The notes below the pieces were generated by a model. The model was not told where the DNA came from. It did not search any database and worked only from the letters and a program-made list of their open reading frames with translations. Positions 24,566-33,107 of a DNA stretch of 64,000 bases are shown in pieces. Numbering within the stretch: position 1 is the first letter of the stretch; each line of letters opens with the position of its first letter. The stretch is taken from contig NZ_CP076457.1 of assembly GCF_018866325.1 (NCBI RefSeq), positions 5,739,001-5,803,000 of the forward strand, written 5' to 3'. A program made the position numbers and the translations under genes. The DNA comes from Streptomyces sp. YPW6 (GTDB lineage Bacteria > Actinomycetota > Actinomycetes > Streptomycetales > Streptomycetaceae).

Positions 24566-25996
24566 ATGCCGGAGAGCGGCGGCAGCCGGGCCCAGCGAGC
24601 ACCCATACCCACCTCCGGGACCGGACCCGGAGCCGACGACGGCTCGGCCGTCCCGCACGGGGACGCGGGCGCCCTCTCCGTCGACCCGGCCGCCCCGCCG
24701 GCCACCACCCCCGCCGGCCTGCCGGGAGCGCCCGGCGGGCCCGGAAGCCCCCCACTGCCCGCCCCGGCGGCGAACGCCGCCCGGCGCGCCGGGCTCCTGG
24801 TCACCCTGGTCCTCGGCGGGCTCACCGCCCTGCCGCCGCTGTCCATGGACATGTACCTCCCGGCGCTCCCCGCGGTCACCGACTCCCTGAGCGCCCCCGC
24901 CGCCACGATCCAGCTCACGCTGACCGCGTGCCTGGCCGGAATGGCGCTCGGCCAGCTCGTCGTCGGCCCGATGAGCGACCGCTGGGGCCGCCGCACGCCG
25001 CTGCTCCTCGGCATGGCCGTCTACGTCGTCGCCACCGCGCTCTGCGCCCTGGCCCCCACCGCCGGACTCCTCATCGGCTTCCGCCTGCTCCAGGGACTCG
25101 CGGGCGCGGCCGGGATCGTCATCGCGCGGGCCGTGGTGCGTGACCTCTACGACGGCGTGGAGATGGCCCGGTTCTTCTCCACCCTGATGCTGATCTCCGG
25201 CGCCGCCCCGATCGTCGCCCCGCTGATCGGCGGGCAGGTCCTGCGGGTCACCGACTGGCGGGGCATCTTCGTGGTGCTGACCGCCGTGGGCATCGCGCTC
25301 ACCCTCGTCGTGTGGAAGTGGCTGCACGAGACGCTGCCGCCCGCCTCCCGCCACACCGGCGGTGTCACCGACGCCCTGCGCACCATGCGCGGGCTGCTCG
25401 CCGACCGGGTCTTCACCGGCTACATGGTCGCCGGCGGCCTCGCCTTCGCCGTCCTGTTCGCGTACATCTCCGCCTCCCCGTTCGTCGTGCAGGAGATCTA
25501 CGGGGCCTCGCCGCAGACCTTCAGCCTGCTCTTCGGGCTCAACTCCATCGGTCTGATCGTCGTCGGGCAGATCAACGGCAAGCTCCTCGTGGGCCGGTTC
25601 CGGCTCGACAAGGTGCTCGGCTTCGGCCTCACCGTCATCGTGCTGGCCGCCGTCGCGCTGCTCCTCATGACGACCGGTGTCTTCGGCGAGGTCGGCCTCT
25701 TCCCCGTCGCCGCCGGGCTGTTCGTCCTGATGTCGGCGATGGGCCTCGCGATGCCGAACACCAACGCCCAGGCCCTCATGCGGACCAAGCACGCGGCGGG
25801 TTCCGCCTCCGCGCTGCTCGGCACGTCCTCGTTCCTCATCGGAGCCGTCGCCTCCCCGCTGGTCGGCATCGCGGGGGAGGACACGGCCGTTCCGATGGCC
25901 GTCGTCCAGGTGAGCTGCGCGGTGGCGGCGGTGGGCTGCTTCCTCCTCCTGTGCCGCCCCTGGCAGCGTGCGGGGCGCGGGGCCGACGGCCTCTGA
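24566..25996 (+). CDS. Bcr/CflA-family multidrug MFS exporter
   Basis: A 476-residue transporter. After a Pro/Gly/Ala-rich tail of about 75 residues come 12 hydrophobic segments. LPPLSMDMYLPALPAVTDSL is the hallmark of helix 1 in the Bcr/CflA subgroup, and GPMSDRWGRRTPLLLGMAVY is motif A. Relatives export bicyclomycin, chloramphenicol or sulfonamides; the present substrate is unknown. ATG 24566 is preferred over starts at 24554 and 24560 because GGAG lies six bases upstream of it. It is divergent from the Gfo/Idh gene. From 25997 to 26146 I see nothing but GC-rich spacer. Confidence 0.9.
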   Translation: MPESGGSRAQRAPIPTSGTGPGADDGSAVPHGDAGALSVDPAAPPATTPAGLPGAPGGPGSPPLPAPAANAARRAGLLVTLVLGGLTALPPLSMDMYLPALPAVTDSLSAPAATIQLTLTACLAGMALGQLVVGPMSDRWGRRTPLLLGMAVYVVATALCALAPTAGLLIGFRLLQGLAGAAGIVIARAVVRDLYDGVEMARFFSTLMLISGAAPIVAPLIGGQVLRVTDWRGIFVVLTAVGIALTLVVWKWLHETLPPASRHTGGVTDALRTMRGLLADRVFTGYMVAGGLAFAVLFAYISASPFVVQEIYGASPQTFSLLFGLNSIGLIVVGQINGKLLVGRFRLDKVLGFGLTVIVLAAVALLLMTTGVFGEVGLFPVAAGLFVLMSAMGLAMPNTNAQALMRTKHAAGSASALLGTSSFLIGAVASPLVGIAGEDTAVPMAVVQVSCAVAAVGCFLLLCRPWQRAGRGADGL

Positions 25997-26146
25997 GGTC
26001 CCGAGGAGAGGAACCTGCCCGGGAGGGCGGGCCCGAGCGCGTCCGGGCGGGATCGGGCCGTGTCCGTCCCACCGGGTCGGCCGGCACGTGACCGGGAGGG
26101 GCAGCCGATCGGGCGACCGGGCGGTGGAGGTCGCCGGCCGGACCGG

Positions 26147-27472
26147 TCAGCCCGTGCGCGGGTAGCCGATCAGATGCGTCCGGTCCTGCCGGTCGGTCCA
26201 GCGGAACACCCCGACCCCCGTCGTCTCCGTCCCCGGCAGCCGTGCGTTGCGCGACAGCCGCTCGGTGCTCCAGGTGGCGAAGTCCATCACGACCGGGAGC
26301 CCGCCGCCGGACAGCGCCTCCGAGGCGTCGCGCGCGTTCTCCGCCCCGTACGCGATCCCGTCGTCCGTCACCGTGGCCAGCGTCAGATGCGCGGTGCCGC
26401 CCTCGTCCTCGAAGCAGCGGCCCTTCTTCGCCGCCAGGTCGAAAGCCAGGTTCCCGGCGATCAGGTAGTCGCCCGAGGGAGAGAGGACCGCCTGCGGGTA
26501 GCGCCCCGGCTGTATGGCCGGCTTGTGGCACTCCACCGAGGTGAGCACCTTCCCGGTCGCCGCGTCGTGCACCGCCCACAGCTCGTGGGTCGCCGCCCGC
26601 CCGGTCTTCTTCGCGGGCCGCCACTTCGCCAGGACGTGGTCCGGGGTCATCGACGTCACCACGCCGCTGCCCTTCTCCGTCCCCTCGGGCGCGACGTTCC
26701 GGCTGAACCAGCCGCCGCGCACCCAGAACTCGCGTGCCCCGCCCAGGAGCAGGCCCTCGGCGGTCTGCCCGTGCACCTCGGTGAGCTGCTTGCAGGCCGG
26801 GCAGCCCTTGGGGTACCCGAGCCTGTCCGCGCCGAGTTCGGTCACCTCGCCGGTGACCGGGTCGATCAGGGTGCTGTTCGCCTTCGCGTCGCTGATCACG
26901 ATGCCCGGCCCGGTCGTGGTCACCTTCGGGGCCCCGGACCACGGCACCTCGACGCGCTGCCGGTTCCCGTTCGTCACGTCGTACAGATCGAGGGCGAGGA
27001 AGGTGCCCGACGGCGAGAGACCGTCGCCGGCCTTCCCGTAGGACCAGGTCACGAAGTACTGCCGGTCGTCCTTGGTCACGGTGGCGAGCTTCGGGTAGTG
27101 CAGCGGGTCCGGCGGCTGCCAGGCCTGTCCCCGCCAGCCCAGCTCGCCGGTGGCCGTGTCGACGGTGCGCAGCCGGTACCGGTTCTCCCCGGACCGCTCC
27201 AGATAGGCCAGCAGACCCGTCGCGTGGGAGACCGCGACATCGGGGGAGGCGCCGATGATCTCCCACCCCCGGTCCGTCACGTAGGCGGGCGGAACGGTCA
27301 GCCGGGTCACCGGACCCGCGCTCGGCAGCGCCGGTTTCGCGGCGGCGGGGGAGGTGGCGCCGTCCGTGCTCCCGCCGTCCTCGGGGCTTCCGCCGCAGGT
27401 CGCCAGCAGCAGGAGCAGGGCGAGAAAGACCACCCCGCCGACCAGCGTCAGCCGCACGATCTTCTGCCTCAT
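26147..27472 (-). CDS. Membrane-anchored, propeller-like extracytoplasmic protein, unknown function
   Basis: A 441-residue protein. The N-terminus RQKIVRLTLVGGVVFLALLL is a membrane anchor or signal, followed by LATCGGS, a poor lipobox because Thr sits at -1. The rest shows repeated strand units (YRLRTVDTATGELGWRGQAW, FLALDLYDVTNGNRQRVEVP) like a PQQ/WD-type propeller, plus a CPAC pair near residue 210. The ATG at 27472 has GGGGGAG only two bases away, which is tight, so the start may be the GTG at 27511. I do not recognise a family with known function. Confidence 0.75.
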   Translation of the reverse strand: MRQKIVRLTLVGGVVFLALLLLLATCGGSPEDGGSTDGATSPAAAKPALPSAGPVTRLTVPPAYVTDRGWEIIGASPDVAVSHATGLLAYLERSGENRYRLRTVDTATGELGWRGQAWQPPDPLHYPKLATVTKDDRQYFVTWSYGKAGDGLSPSGTFLALDLYDVTNGNRQRVEVPWSGAPKVTTTGPGIVISDAKANSTLIDPVTGEVTELGADRLGYPKGCPACKQLTEVHGQTAEGLLLGGAREFWVRGGWFSRNVAPEGTEKGSGVVTSMTPDHVLAKWRPAKKTGRAATHELWAVHDAATGKVLTSVECHKPAIQPGRYPQAVLSPSGDYLIAGNLAFDLAAKKGRCFEDEGGTAHLTLATVTDDGIAYGAENARDASEALSGGGLPVVMDFATWSTERLSRNARLPGTETTGVGVFRWTDRQDRTHLIGYPRTG

Positions 27473-27702
27473 GGCTCCCCCGCTGGACCATCTCGCCCCG
27501 GTGCCCCGCACGCGCGGGTCAGCGTAGCAACAGGGCTCCGGCCGGGTGGAGTTCGCCGGATTCCCGTTCCGTACCGGTGACCTGAACGCCTGGTGCGGGC
27601 CCGCCGCGGCCCCTGTGCCGCACGCGTACGTCCCTGCGTACCCCCTCCCGCCCCGGCGAAGCGGAATGCGGCCGACGGGTCGCCTCCGCCTACAATTCGC
27701 CG

Positions 27703-28698
27703 GTGAACGTCACCCTCCCCACCGCAGAGTCCCTGCGCGCGGCGCTGGCCGGGCTGCTCGACGGACTGCCGCCCAAGCAGGCCGCGCAGGCCGTCGACCG
27801 GCTGATCGCCAGCTACCGCGGGGAGACCCCGACGGACGCCCCGGTCCTGCGGGACCGGTCCGACGTCGTCGCGTACGCCGCGTACCGGATGCCCGCCACC
27901 TTCGAGGCCGTACGGTCCGCCCTGGACGCCCTCGTCGAGGCCGCGCCCGACTGGGCCCCCGCCACCCACACCGACGTCGGCGGCGGCACGGGCGCGGCTA
28001 GCTGGGCGGTCGCCGGGGCCTGGGAGGGCCCGGCGACCACCGTCCTGGACTGGGCCGAACCGGCCCTCGCGCTCGGCCGCGAACTGGCCGACGCGTCCGG
28101 TGTGCCCTCGCTCCGCGACGCGCGCTGGGAGCGGGCCCGGATCGGCACGGCCCTGGAGCTGGCCCCGGCCGACCTGATCACCGTCAGCTACGTCCTCAAG
28201 GAGCTGACCGCGGAGGCCAGGACCGCGCTGGTCGACGCGGCCGCCGCGGCCGGCCGGGCCGTGGTGATCGTCGAGCCCGGCACCCCCGACGGCTACGCCC
28301 GCGTCATCGAGGCCCGCGACCGGCTGATCGCCGCCGGGCTGTGCATCGCGGCCCCCTGCCCGCACAGCGACGCCTGCCCGATCGAGCCGGGGGCCGACTG
28401 GTGCCACTTCTCGGCGCGGGTCAGCCGCTCCTCGTTGCACCGCCGGGTCAAGGGGGGTTCGCTGAGCCACGAGGACGAGAAGTTCAGTTACGTCGTCGGC
28501 ACCCGCTTCCCGGCCGCCCCGGCGGCCGCCCGGATCACCCGCAGGCCGCAGATCCGCAAGGGCCAGGTCCTGCTGGAGCTGTGCACCCGGGACGAGGGAC
28601 TGGCCCGCTCCACGGTCACCAAGCGCCACGGCGAGCTGTACCGCGCGGCCAGGGACATCGCCTGGGGCGATCCCTGGCCGCCGGAGGGCGCCGAGTGA
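27703..28698 (+). CDS. Rsm22-family small-subunit rRNA methyltransferase-like protein
   Basis: A 331-residue protein of the Rsm22 family. A methyltransferase fold with an SAM loop THTDVGGGTGAASWAV near residue 90 is followed by DLITVSYVLKELTAEARTAL. A Cys cluster CIAAPCPHSDACPIEPGADW plus WCHF follows, which in mitochondrial Rsm22 relatives binds an iron-sulfur cluster, and the basic SSLHRRVKGGSLSHEDEKFS ends in a beta-barrel tail. It is expected to act on the small ribosomal subunit. GTG 27703 is the family-like start. The TGA stop is the first unit of a short TGACCGCC repeat. Confidence 0.85.
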   Translation: MNVTLPTAESLRAALAGLLDGLPPKQAAQAVDRLIASYRGETPTDAPVLRDRSDVVAYAAYRMPATFEAVRSALDALVEAAPDWAPATHTDVGGGTGAASWAVAGAWEGPATTVLDWAEPALALGRELADASGVPSLRDARWERARIGTALELAPADLITVSYVLKELTAEARTALVDAAAAAGRAVVIVEPGTPDGYARVIEARDRLIAAGLCIAAPCPHSDACPIEPGADWCHFSARVSRSSLHRRVKGGSLSHEDEKFSYVVGTRFPAAPAAARITRRPQIRKGQVLLELCTRDEGLARSTVTKRHGELYRAARDIAWGDPWPPEGAE

Positions 28699-28761
28699 CC
28701 GCCTGACCGCCTGACCGCCCGACCGTCCGCCGGACGGCACCGGCCAACGGGCTCCCGGCCC

Positions 28762-28783
28762 GCCTGCCCCGGCCGGGGCAGGC
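28762..28783. terminator. Hairpin after Rsm22 gene
   Basis: GCCTGCCCCGG followed directly by CCGGGGCAGGC, an 11-bp inverted repeat whose centre would form the loop. It lies 64 bases after the Rsm22 stop and upstream of the AT-rich promoter of the next gene. There is no T-tract. Confidence 0.5.
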
Positions 28784-28799
28784 ACCCAGGAAGAACCTT

Positions 28800-28826
28800 T
28801 TGTCGGATTTTTTACAAATGTATACT
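28800..28826 (+). promoter_or_regulatory. AT-rich promoter candidate for the phosphatase gene
   Basis: TTGTCG at 28800-28805 and TATACT at 28821-28826 are 15 bases apart inside an unusually AT-rich block (28796-28832). It lies about 60 bases before the ATG at 28886. The spacing is short for a primary-sigma promoter, so a different sigma or an activator site is possible. Confidence 0.45.
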
Positions 28827-28885
28827 TAACGATCACGTGCGCGCTTGTCCTGGAAAATCCCCGACAGCGGAGAACTGATCACTCC

Positions 28886-30115
28886 ATGCATCCTGGGAAA
28901 CCCTGGTCGAAGGCTGGCCTGCTGCTGGAAGCGGCACCCTTCGTCCTCGTCCTTCTGGACGCCGTCGTAGGCCCGGACATCTGCTTCCTCCACCTGGCGG
29001 CGGTTCTGCCGGCGCTGGCGGCCATCAACGGTTCCGTGGCCACGGTGCTCCGGATCGGCGCGATCAGCGCCGCCCTCAGCGTGATCACATGCGGCCTCAG
29101 TGGCGACTGGAGCACCGCGGACTCCCGCGCGGCCCTCGGCGCCGTCGTGCTGGTGACCTTCTGTTCCGCCTGGGCGGCGCGCCGTCGCCTGAGGACGGCC
29201 CACCGCCTGTCCGCCGTCGAGACCGTTGCGGAAGCGGCGCAGGGGGTCATCCTCCAGCCCCCTCCGCCCCGGGTGGGGCGGGTGAACGCCGCGGCGTCGT
29301 ACGTCTCCGCCGCCCGCGCCGCGGACATCGGCGGGGACTTCTACGCGGTCGAGCCGGTCCGCGGCGGGGTGCGGGTCATCGTGGGCGATGTCCAGGGCAA
29401 GGGGCTCGAAGCGGTGAGGACGGCGGCGACCGTGCTGGCCTCGTTCCGTGAGGCGGCGTCCACGACCAGGGACCTGGAAGACGTCGGGCGGCGGGTGGAG
29501 TGCGCCCTGACCCGGCGCAGGGAGGGCGAGGAGTTCGCCACCGCGGTCCTCTCCGAACTCCGCGACGACGGAACCCTGCTCACGGTCAACTACGGCCACC
29601 CGGATCCCCTGGTCATCCGCCGGGGCGGCGCGGCGGAGTGCCTGAGCCCTCCGGCTCGGGCGCTTCCGCTGGGACTGGGCGCGGTTCTCGGTGCATCCGC
29701 CGCCCCGGTCCTCGGCCGCTCCCGTCTGGGAAGCCGCGACCGCATCCTCTTCTACACCGATGGCCTGAGCGAGGCGCGGGACGCCGACGGCGCCTTCTAC
29801 CCGGTGGCCGAGAGTGCCGGACTGCTCGCCCGCGACCGCCTCGACCGCAGTCTCGGCCTGCTCCGGGAAAGCCTCCACCGGCACGCGCACGGAGACCTGG
29901 AGGACGACTCCGCGCTGCTCCTGCTGGAGGCGGACCCCGCCCCGGCCGCCGAACCCCGGCGCGGACACCGTGACGGCGCTCCCCGTCACCCGGAGCGGCA
30001 CCCGGACCGCGGCGAAACCGCCCCGGGCCGGCCCTCCCCGCTTCCCGTCCTCGCGGTGGGCGGCCCCGACTGCGAGGTGTGCCCGGCCCTGGACTGCCCC
30101 TCCCGCTCGGCCTGA
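28886..30115 (+). CDS. Membrane-bound PP2C/SpoIIE (RsbU-type) serine phosphatase
   Basis: A 409-residue phosphatase. About residues 10-95 hold three or four membrane segments (LLLEAAPFVLVLLDAVVG, FLHLAAVLPALAAINGSVAT, LGAVVLVTFCSAWAA). The catalytic domain, about 125-355, has the SpoIIE metal motifs DIGGDFYAVEP, VIVGDVQGKGLEAVRTAATV, RILFYTDGLSEARD and DDSALLLLE. Such enzymes dephosphorylate anti-anti-sigma factors and trigger partner switching that frees sigma-B-like factors. No sensor domain is visible besides the membrane part, and no anti-sigma gene is adjacent. The Pro/Arg-rich end carries CEVCPALDCPS. Confidence 0.88.
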   Translation: MHPGKPWSKAGLLLEAAPFVLVLLDAVVGPDICFLHLAAVLPALAAINGSVATVLRIGAISAALSVITCGLSGDWSTADSRAALGAVVLVTFCSAWAARRRLRTAHRLSAVETVAEAAQGVILQPPPPRVGRVNAAASYVSAARAADIGGDFYAVEPVRGGVRVIVGDVQGKGLEAVRTAATVLASFREAASTTRDLEDVGRRVECALTRRREGEEFATAVLSELRDDGTLLTVNYGHPDPLVIRRGGAAECLSPPARALPLGLGAVLGASAAPVLGRSRLGSRDRILFYTDGLSEARDADGAFYPVAESAGLLARDRLDRSLGLLRESLHRHAHGDLEDDSALLLLEADPAPAAEPRRGHRDGAPRHPERHPDRGETAPGRPSPLPVLAVGGPDCEVCPALDCPSRSA

Positions 30116-30164
30116 GCGGGGCAGCCCGCTCCCGGGGCGGGGCCTGAACGGCGCTGCCCCGGGG

Positions 30165-30201
30165 CCAGGCCCCGAGCGGGGCAGGTCCGCTCGGGGCCTG
30201 G
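30165..30201. terminator. Bidirectional hairpin between phosphatase and dimethylargininase genes
   Basis: A perfect 14-bp stem (30165-30178 with 30188-30201) and nine-base loop lie between convergent genes. The surrounding 170 bases consist of GC-rich imperfect repeats of GAGCGGGGCAG type. Confidence 0.7.
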
Positions 30202-30287
30202 CGCAAGGCGGGGCAGGCCCGGGGCGGGCCGGGCGCGGGGCGTGCGTGCGGTGGGGCCGGTGGCCGAGGCGGACCCCGGTGGCGTCC

Positions 30288-31103
30288 CTAGGCCCGCAGC
30301 TCCTGCGTACAGCACTTCACGCTGCCGCCGCCCTTGAGCAGCTCGCCCAGGTCCATCGGGACCGGCTCGAAGCCCCGGTCCCGTAGCGGATCGAGCAGCC
30401 CTGTCGCGCCCTGCGGGAGCAGCACGTGCCGCCCGTCGCTCACCGAGTTGAGCCCGAAGGCCGCCGCGTCCGCCTCCCGGGCCAGCAGCGCGTCCGGGAA
30501 CAGCCGGCGCAGCACCGCCCGGCTGGCCGCGGAGAACGCGTCCGGGTAGTACATGATCTCGTCGGCCGCCGCGTCCAGCACACAGAGCGCGGTGTCCAGG
30601 TGGTAGTAGCGCGGGTCCACCAGATCGAGCCCGATGACCGGCACCCCGAAGAACTCCTGGGCCTCCATGTGCGAGAGCGGGCTGGAGCGGAATCCGCGCC
30701 CGGCCAGCAGATAGGAGGCGGTGACGGCGAAGTCCCCCTCGCCCTCGTTGACGTGTTCCGGCTCATGGACCTCGGCGAAGCCGTTCTCCCGGAACCAGTC
30801 CCGGTGGGCCCCCGCCTCCTCGAACCGCTCCCGGTAGGCGAACAGCGCGCCGAGCACCCGGCCGTCGATGACCGTGGCGCCGTTGGCGGCGAAGACCATG
30901 TCGGGCAGGTCGGGGCGGGGGGTGAGCAGTTCGACGGTGTGGCCGAGGCTCCGGTAGCGGTCGCGCAGGTCCTCCCACTGGGTCTGGGCCAGCGGCAGGT
31001 CCACGGGTTTGGACGGGTCCATCCACGGGTTGATGGAGTAGGTGACCCGGAAGTGCGTCGGTGCGCACATCAGGTAGCGACGAGGGGTGGCGTCACGGTT
31101 CAA
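30288..31103 (-). CDS. ddaH: Dimethylargininase (N(G),N(G)-dimethylarginine dimethylaminohydrolase)
   Basis: A 271-residue guanidino-group-modifying enzyme. The start of the fold, YLMCAPTHFRVTYSINPWMD, is a family hallmark. The active site is seen in LPDMVFAANGATVIDGRVLG, RYYHLDTALCVLD (catalytic His) and GGGSVKCCTQELRA with the nucleophilic Cys near the C-terminus. It hydrolyses dimethylarginine to citrulline and dimethylamine. The TTG at 31103 (LNRDATPRRYLM) is chosen because GAGGAG lies six bases upstream; ATG 31070 would remove the first strand residues RYL. It is divergent from a TetR gene across 301 bases. Confidence 0.88.
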   Translation of the reverse strand: MNRDATPRRYLMCAPTHFRVTYSINPWMDPSKPVDLPLAQTQWEDLRDRYRSLGHTVELLTPRPDLPDMVFAANGATVIDGRVLGALFAYRERFEEAGAHRDWFRENGFAEVHEPEHVNEGEGDFAVTASYLLAGRGFRSSPLSHMEAQEFFGVPVIGLDLVDPRYYHLDTALCVLDAAADEIMYYPDAFSAASRAVLRRLFPDALLAREADAAAFGLNSVSDGRHVLLPQGATGLLDPLRDRGFEPVPMDLGELLKGGGSVKCCTQELRA

Positions 31104-31293
31104 CTCGGGCTCCTCGCGATCGGCGGTCGTGGCCGCGGAACGGTGGGATGCGCACGGTCTGTGCGTGAGCCCATGGTGCGCTGTGCGCGCCGGATCCGCA
31201 GCGATTCGACCGGCCGGGTCACCGCATGCCGTGAGAGGCGCCACGAGAACCACCGCGACGGGTCGCCACGGCAGCACCGCGACGGGGCACGGA

Positions 31294-31326
31294 GGGAGCC
31301 CCCGACAGGGCGCGGCGGGGGCTCCC
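31294..31326. other. Inverted repeat in the ddaH/TetR divergent region
   Basis: Arms GGGAGCCCCCG (31294-31304) and CGGGGGCTCCC (31316-31326) enclose 11 bases. The 301-base gap from 31104 to 31404 also holds direct repeats of CAGGGC-type sequence and the operator at 31369. The role of this inverted repeat is unknown; it is unlikely to be a terminator because both flanking genes read away from it. Confidence 0.45.
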
Positions 31327-31368
31327 CGGCAGGGCACCGCGGGGACACCCCCTCAGGGTGCTGCAAGA

Positions 31369-31380
31369 CGATACGTATCG
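31369..31380. promoter_or_regulatory. Perfect 12-bp palindrome CGATACGTATCG, likely TetR operator
   Basis: CGATACGTATCG stands 24 bases upstream of the TetR ATG at 31405, in the position of a promoter. TetR proteins of this size frequently bind such sites in their own promoters, so autoregulation is the simplest reading. Confidence 0.6.
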
Positions 31381-31404
31381 GCTCGTGCCAGGTAGGTTGG
31401 CCGT

Positions 31405-32052
31405 ATGGCATCCACTAAGGCACCCGACTCCAGCCGCCGCAGCGACCGTTCCCGGCGCGCGATCCACGACGCCGCCCTCGCCCTCGTCACGGAGGTGGGG
31501 TACCGGCGTACGACGATCGAGGGTATCGCCGCCCGCGCCGGGGTCGGCAAGCAGACCATCTACCGCTGGTGGCCCTCCAAGGCCGCCGTGCTGATGGACG
31601 CCTTCCTGGACCTGGCGGGCCGAGGGGCCGAAGAGGGCGGGGCCGGGCCCGCGGGCGCCGGGGAGTCCGGCGGGACCGTCCCCGGCATCCCCGACACCGG
31701 TGACCTGGTCGCCGACCTCAAGCTCGTCCTGCGGGCCACCGTCGACGAGCTGAACGACCCGGCCCTGGAGGCCCCCACCCGCGCGCTGACCGCCGAGGGC
31801 ATCGTGGACGCGAAACTCGGCGCCGCATTCGTCCACAAGCTGCTCGACCCGCAGCTCGCGTTGTACGTCACACGGCTGCGCGCCGCCCAGGAGGCGGGAG
31901 ACGTCCGTGCGGACGTCGACCCCCGGATCGCCCTGGAGCTGCTCATCGGCCCGCTGATGCACCGCTGGCTGCTCCGGACCCTGCCGCTCACGCACGCGTA
32001 CGCCGATGAGGTCGTCGACTACGCGGTCGGCGGGCTCGCCCCGCGGCCGTGA
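31405..32052 (+). CDS. TetR-family transcriptional regulator
   Basis: A 215-residue regulator. The helix-turn-helix spans about residues 15-62 (RSRRAIHDAALALVTEVGYR, IEGIAARAGVGKQTIYRWWP), with a TetR_C type ligand domain (LVADLKLVLRATVDELNDPA, ADVDPRIALELLIGPLMHRW). A Gly/Ala-rich loop at about 75-95 breaks the two. It is divergent from ddaH, which may be a target, and is preceded by a perfect GATACGTATC palindrome. The ligand is unknown. Confidence 0.9.
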   Translation: MASTKAPDSSRRSDRSRRAIHDAALALVTEVGYRRTTIEGIAARAGVGKQTIYRWWPSKAAVLMDAFLDLAGRGAEEGGAGPAGAGESGGTVPGIPDTGDLVADLKLVLRATVDELNDPALEAPTRALTAEGIVDAKLGAAFVHKLLDPQLALYVTRLRAAQEAGDVRADVDPRIALELLIGPLMHRWLLRTLPLTHAYADEVVDYAVGGLAPRP

Positions 32053-32219
32053 CCCCCGCCGCCTCCCATCGCATCCGAAATATGGCGACATCGGGCGTGA
32101 TGGTGGTCACTCGGTGCAGTGGTACACGGCCTCGTCGGCGAACTCTGGCCACCCGAACCGCAGGATGGTGCGACCATGGACAGGCAACGCTGAGGTGAAC
32201 TGCTGAGGTGAGGGGATTG

Positions 32220-32966
32220 ATGGGCGCCGAGTCCGGCCGTTTCCGCGGCACAGAGAGCAGGATCTCCCAGTGGCTGCGGCGACGTCCCAAAGCATCAGGG
32301 GCCGAGAGCGACGCATCGGCCCGGGTGGCGATGCTCCTGGCCGTCGCCGACGCGGGCATGCCGGTCGCGCCCGCCGCCCACCCCGTCGGATACCGATGTT
32401 CGTGCGAACGCATCGGCTGCCCCACTCCCGCCCGGCACCCCGTCTCCTTCGCCTGGCAGACGCAGTCGACCACCGACCGGGCCCAGATCGAGCGCTGGGC
32501 CGCCGGTCAGCCGCAGGCCAACTTCATCACCGCGACCGGCATGGTCCACGACGTGCTCGACGTCCCGCTCACCGCCGGCCACAGCGCCCTGGAGCGTCTT
32601 CTCGACGCGGGAATCGACGTCGGCCCGGTCGCCCGGTCCGGCGACGACCGGATGCTGTTCTTCACCGCCACCCGCGGCACCCCCGAGGACGAGGACGAGT
32701 GGTGGCCCTGCGAGCTGGACTGCCACCCCGAGACCATGGACGCCCACCCGGGTCTGCGCTGGCACTGCCGGGGCAGCTACGTCCTGCTGCCGCCCGCCCG
32801 GCTCCCCGGTGAGCTGGACGTCCACTGGGTGCGCGGGCCCGAGCACGAGCTGCCCGACCCGCTGACCTTGCTGGAAACGCTCACCGACGCCTGCGCGCGG
32901 TACGCGGGCACCGCCGAGCAGAGCGAGCTGGACCACGACGCGGTCGCCTGGCCGCTGAGCCGCTGA
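32220..32966 (+). CDS. Prim-pol-related protein, probably catalytically degenerate
   Basis: A 248-residue protein of the group annotated as bifunctional DNA primase/polymerase N-terminal. A short Cys motif CSCERIGCPTPARHP is followed by SFAWQTQSTTDRAQIERWAA, FITATGMVHDVLDVP and VARSGDDRMLFFTATRG. In active prim-pols a DxD pair sits where this protein has DVLDVPLTAG, and the usual Gly-rich continuation is missing, so catalysis is doubtful. The ATG at 32220 has GAGGGG just upstream; GTG 32208 is an alternative. A direct repeat GCTGAGGTGA lies at the start. Its 3' end seeds repeats. Confidence 0.75.
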   Translation: MGAESGRFRGTESRISQWLRRRPKASGAESDASARVAMLLAVADAGMPVAPAAHPVGYRCSCERIGCPTPARHPVSFAWQTQSTTDRAQIERWAAGQPQANFITATGMVHDVLDVPLTAGHSALERLLDAGIDVGPVARSGDDRMLFFTATRGTPEDEDEWWPCELDCHPETMDAHPGLRWHCRGSYVLLPPARLPGELDVHWVRGPEHELPDPLTLLETLTDACARYAGTAEQSELDHDAVAWPLSR

Positions 32967-33061
32967 GCTGCTGAGCCGGTCCGCCGCGAGGCGTCGGGCC
33001 GAACCACCACTAGCCGCTGAGCCGATCCGCCACGAGGTGTCGGGCCGATCCGCCACGAGGT
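32955..33061. repeat. Repeat tail beginning with the stop codon of the prim-pol-like gene
   Basis: The gene ends CTGAGCCGCTGA. GAGCTGCTGAGCC follows at once, then two copies of a block AGCCG-TCCGCC-CGAGG-GTCGGGCCGA (about 32974-33002 and 33020-33048) and a third partial TCCGCCACGAGGT. It fills the convergent gap up to the next gene. Confidence 0.7.
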
Positions 33062-33107
33062 TCCGAGCCGCGCCGTTCGCTCCCGGCCGCCGCTCGTGCC
33101 CGCCCCG

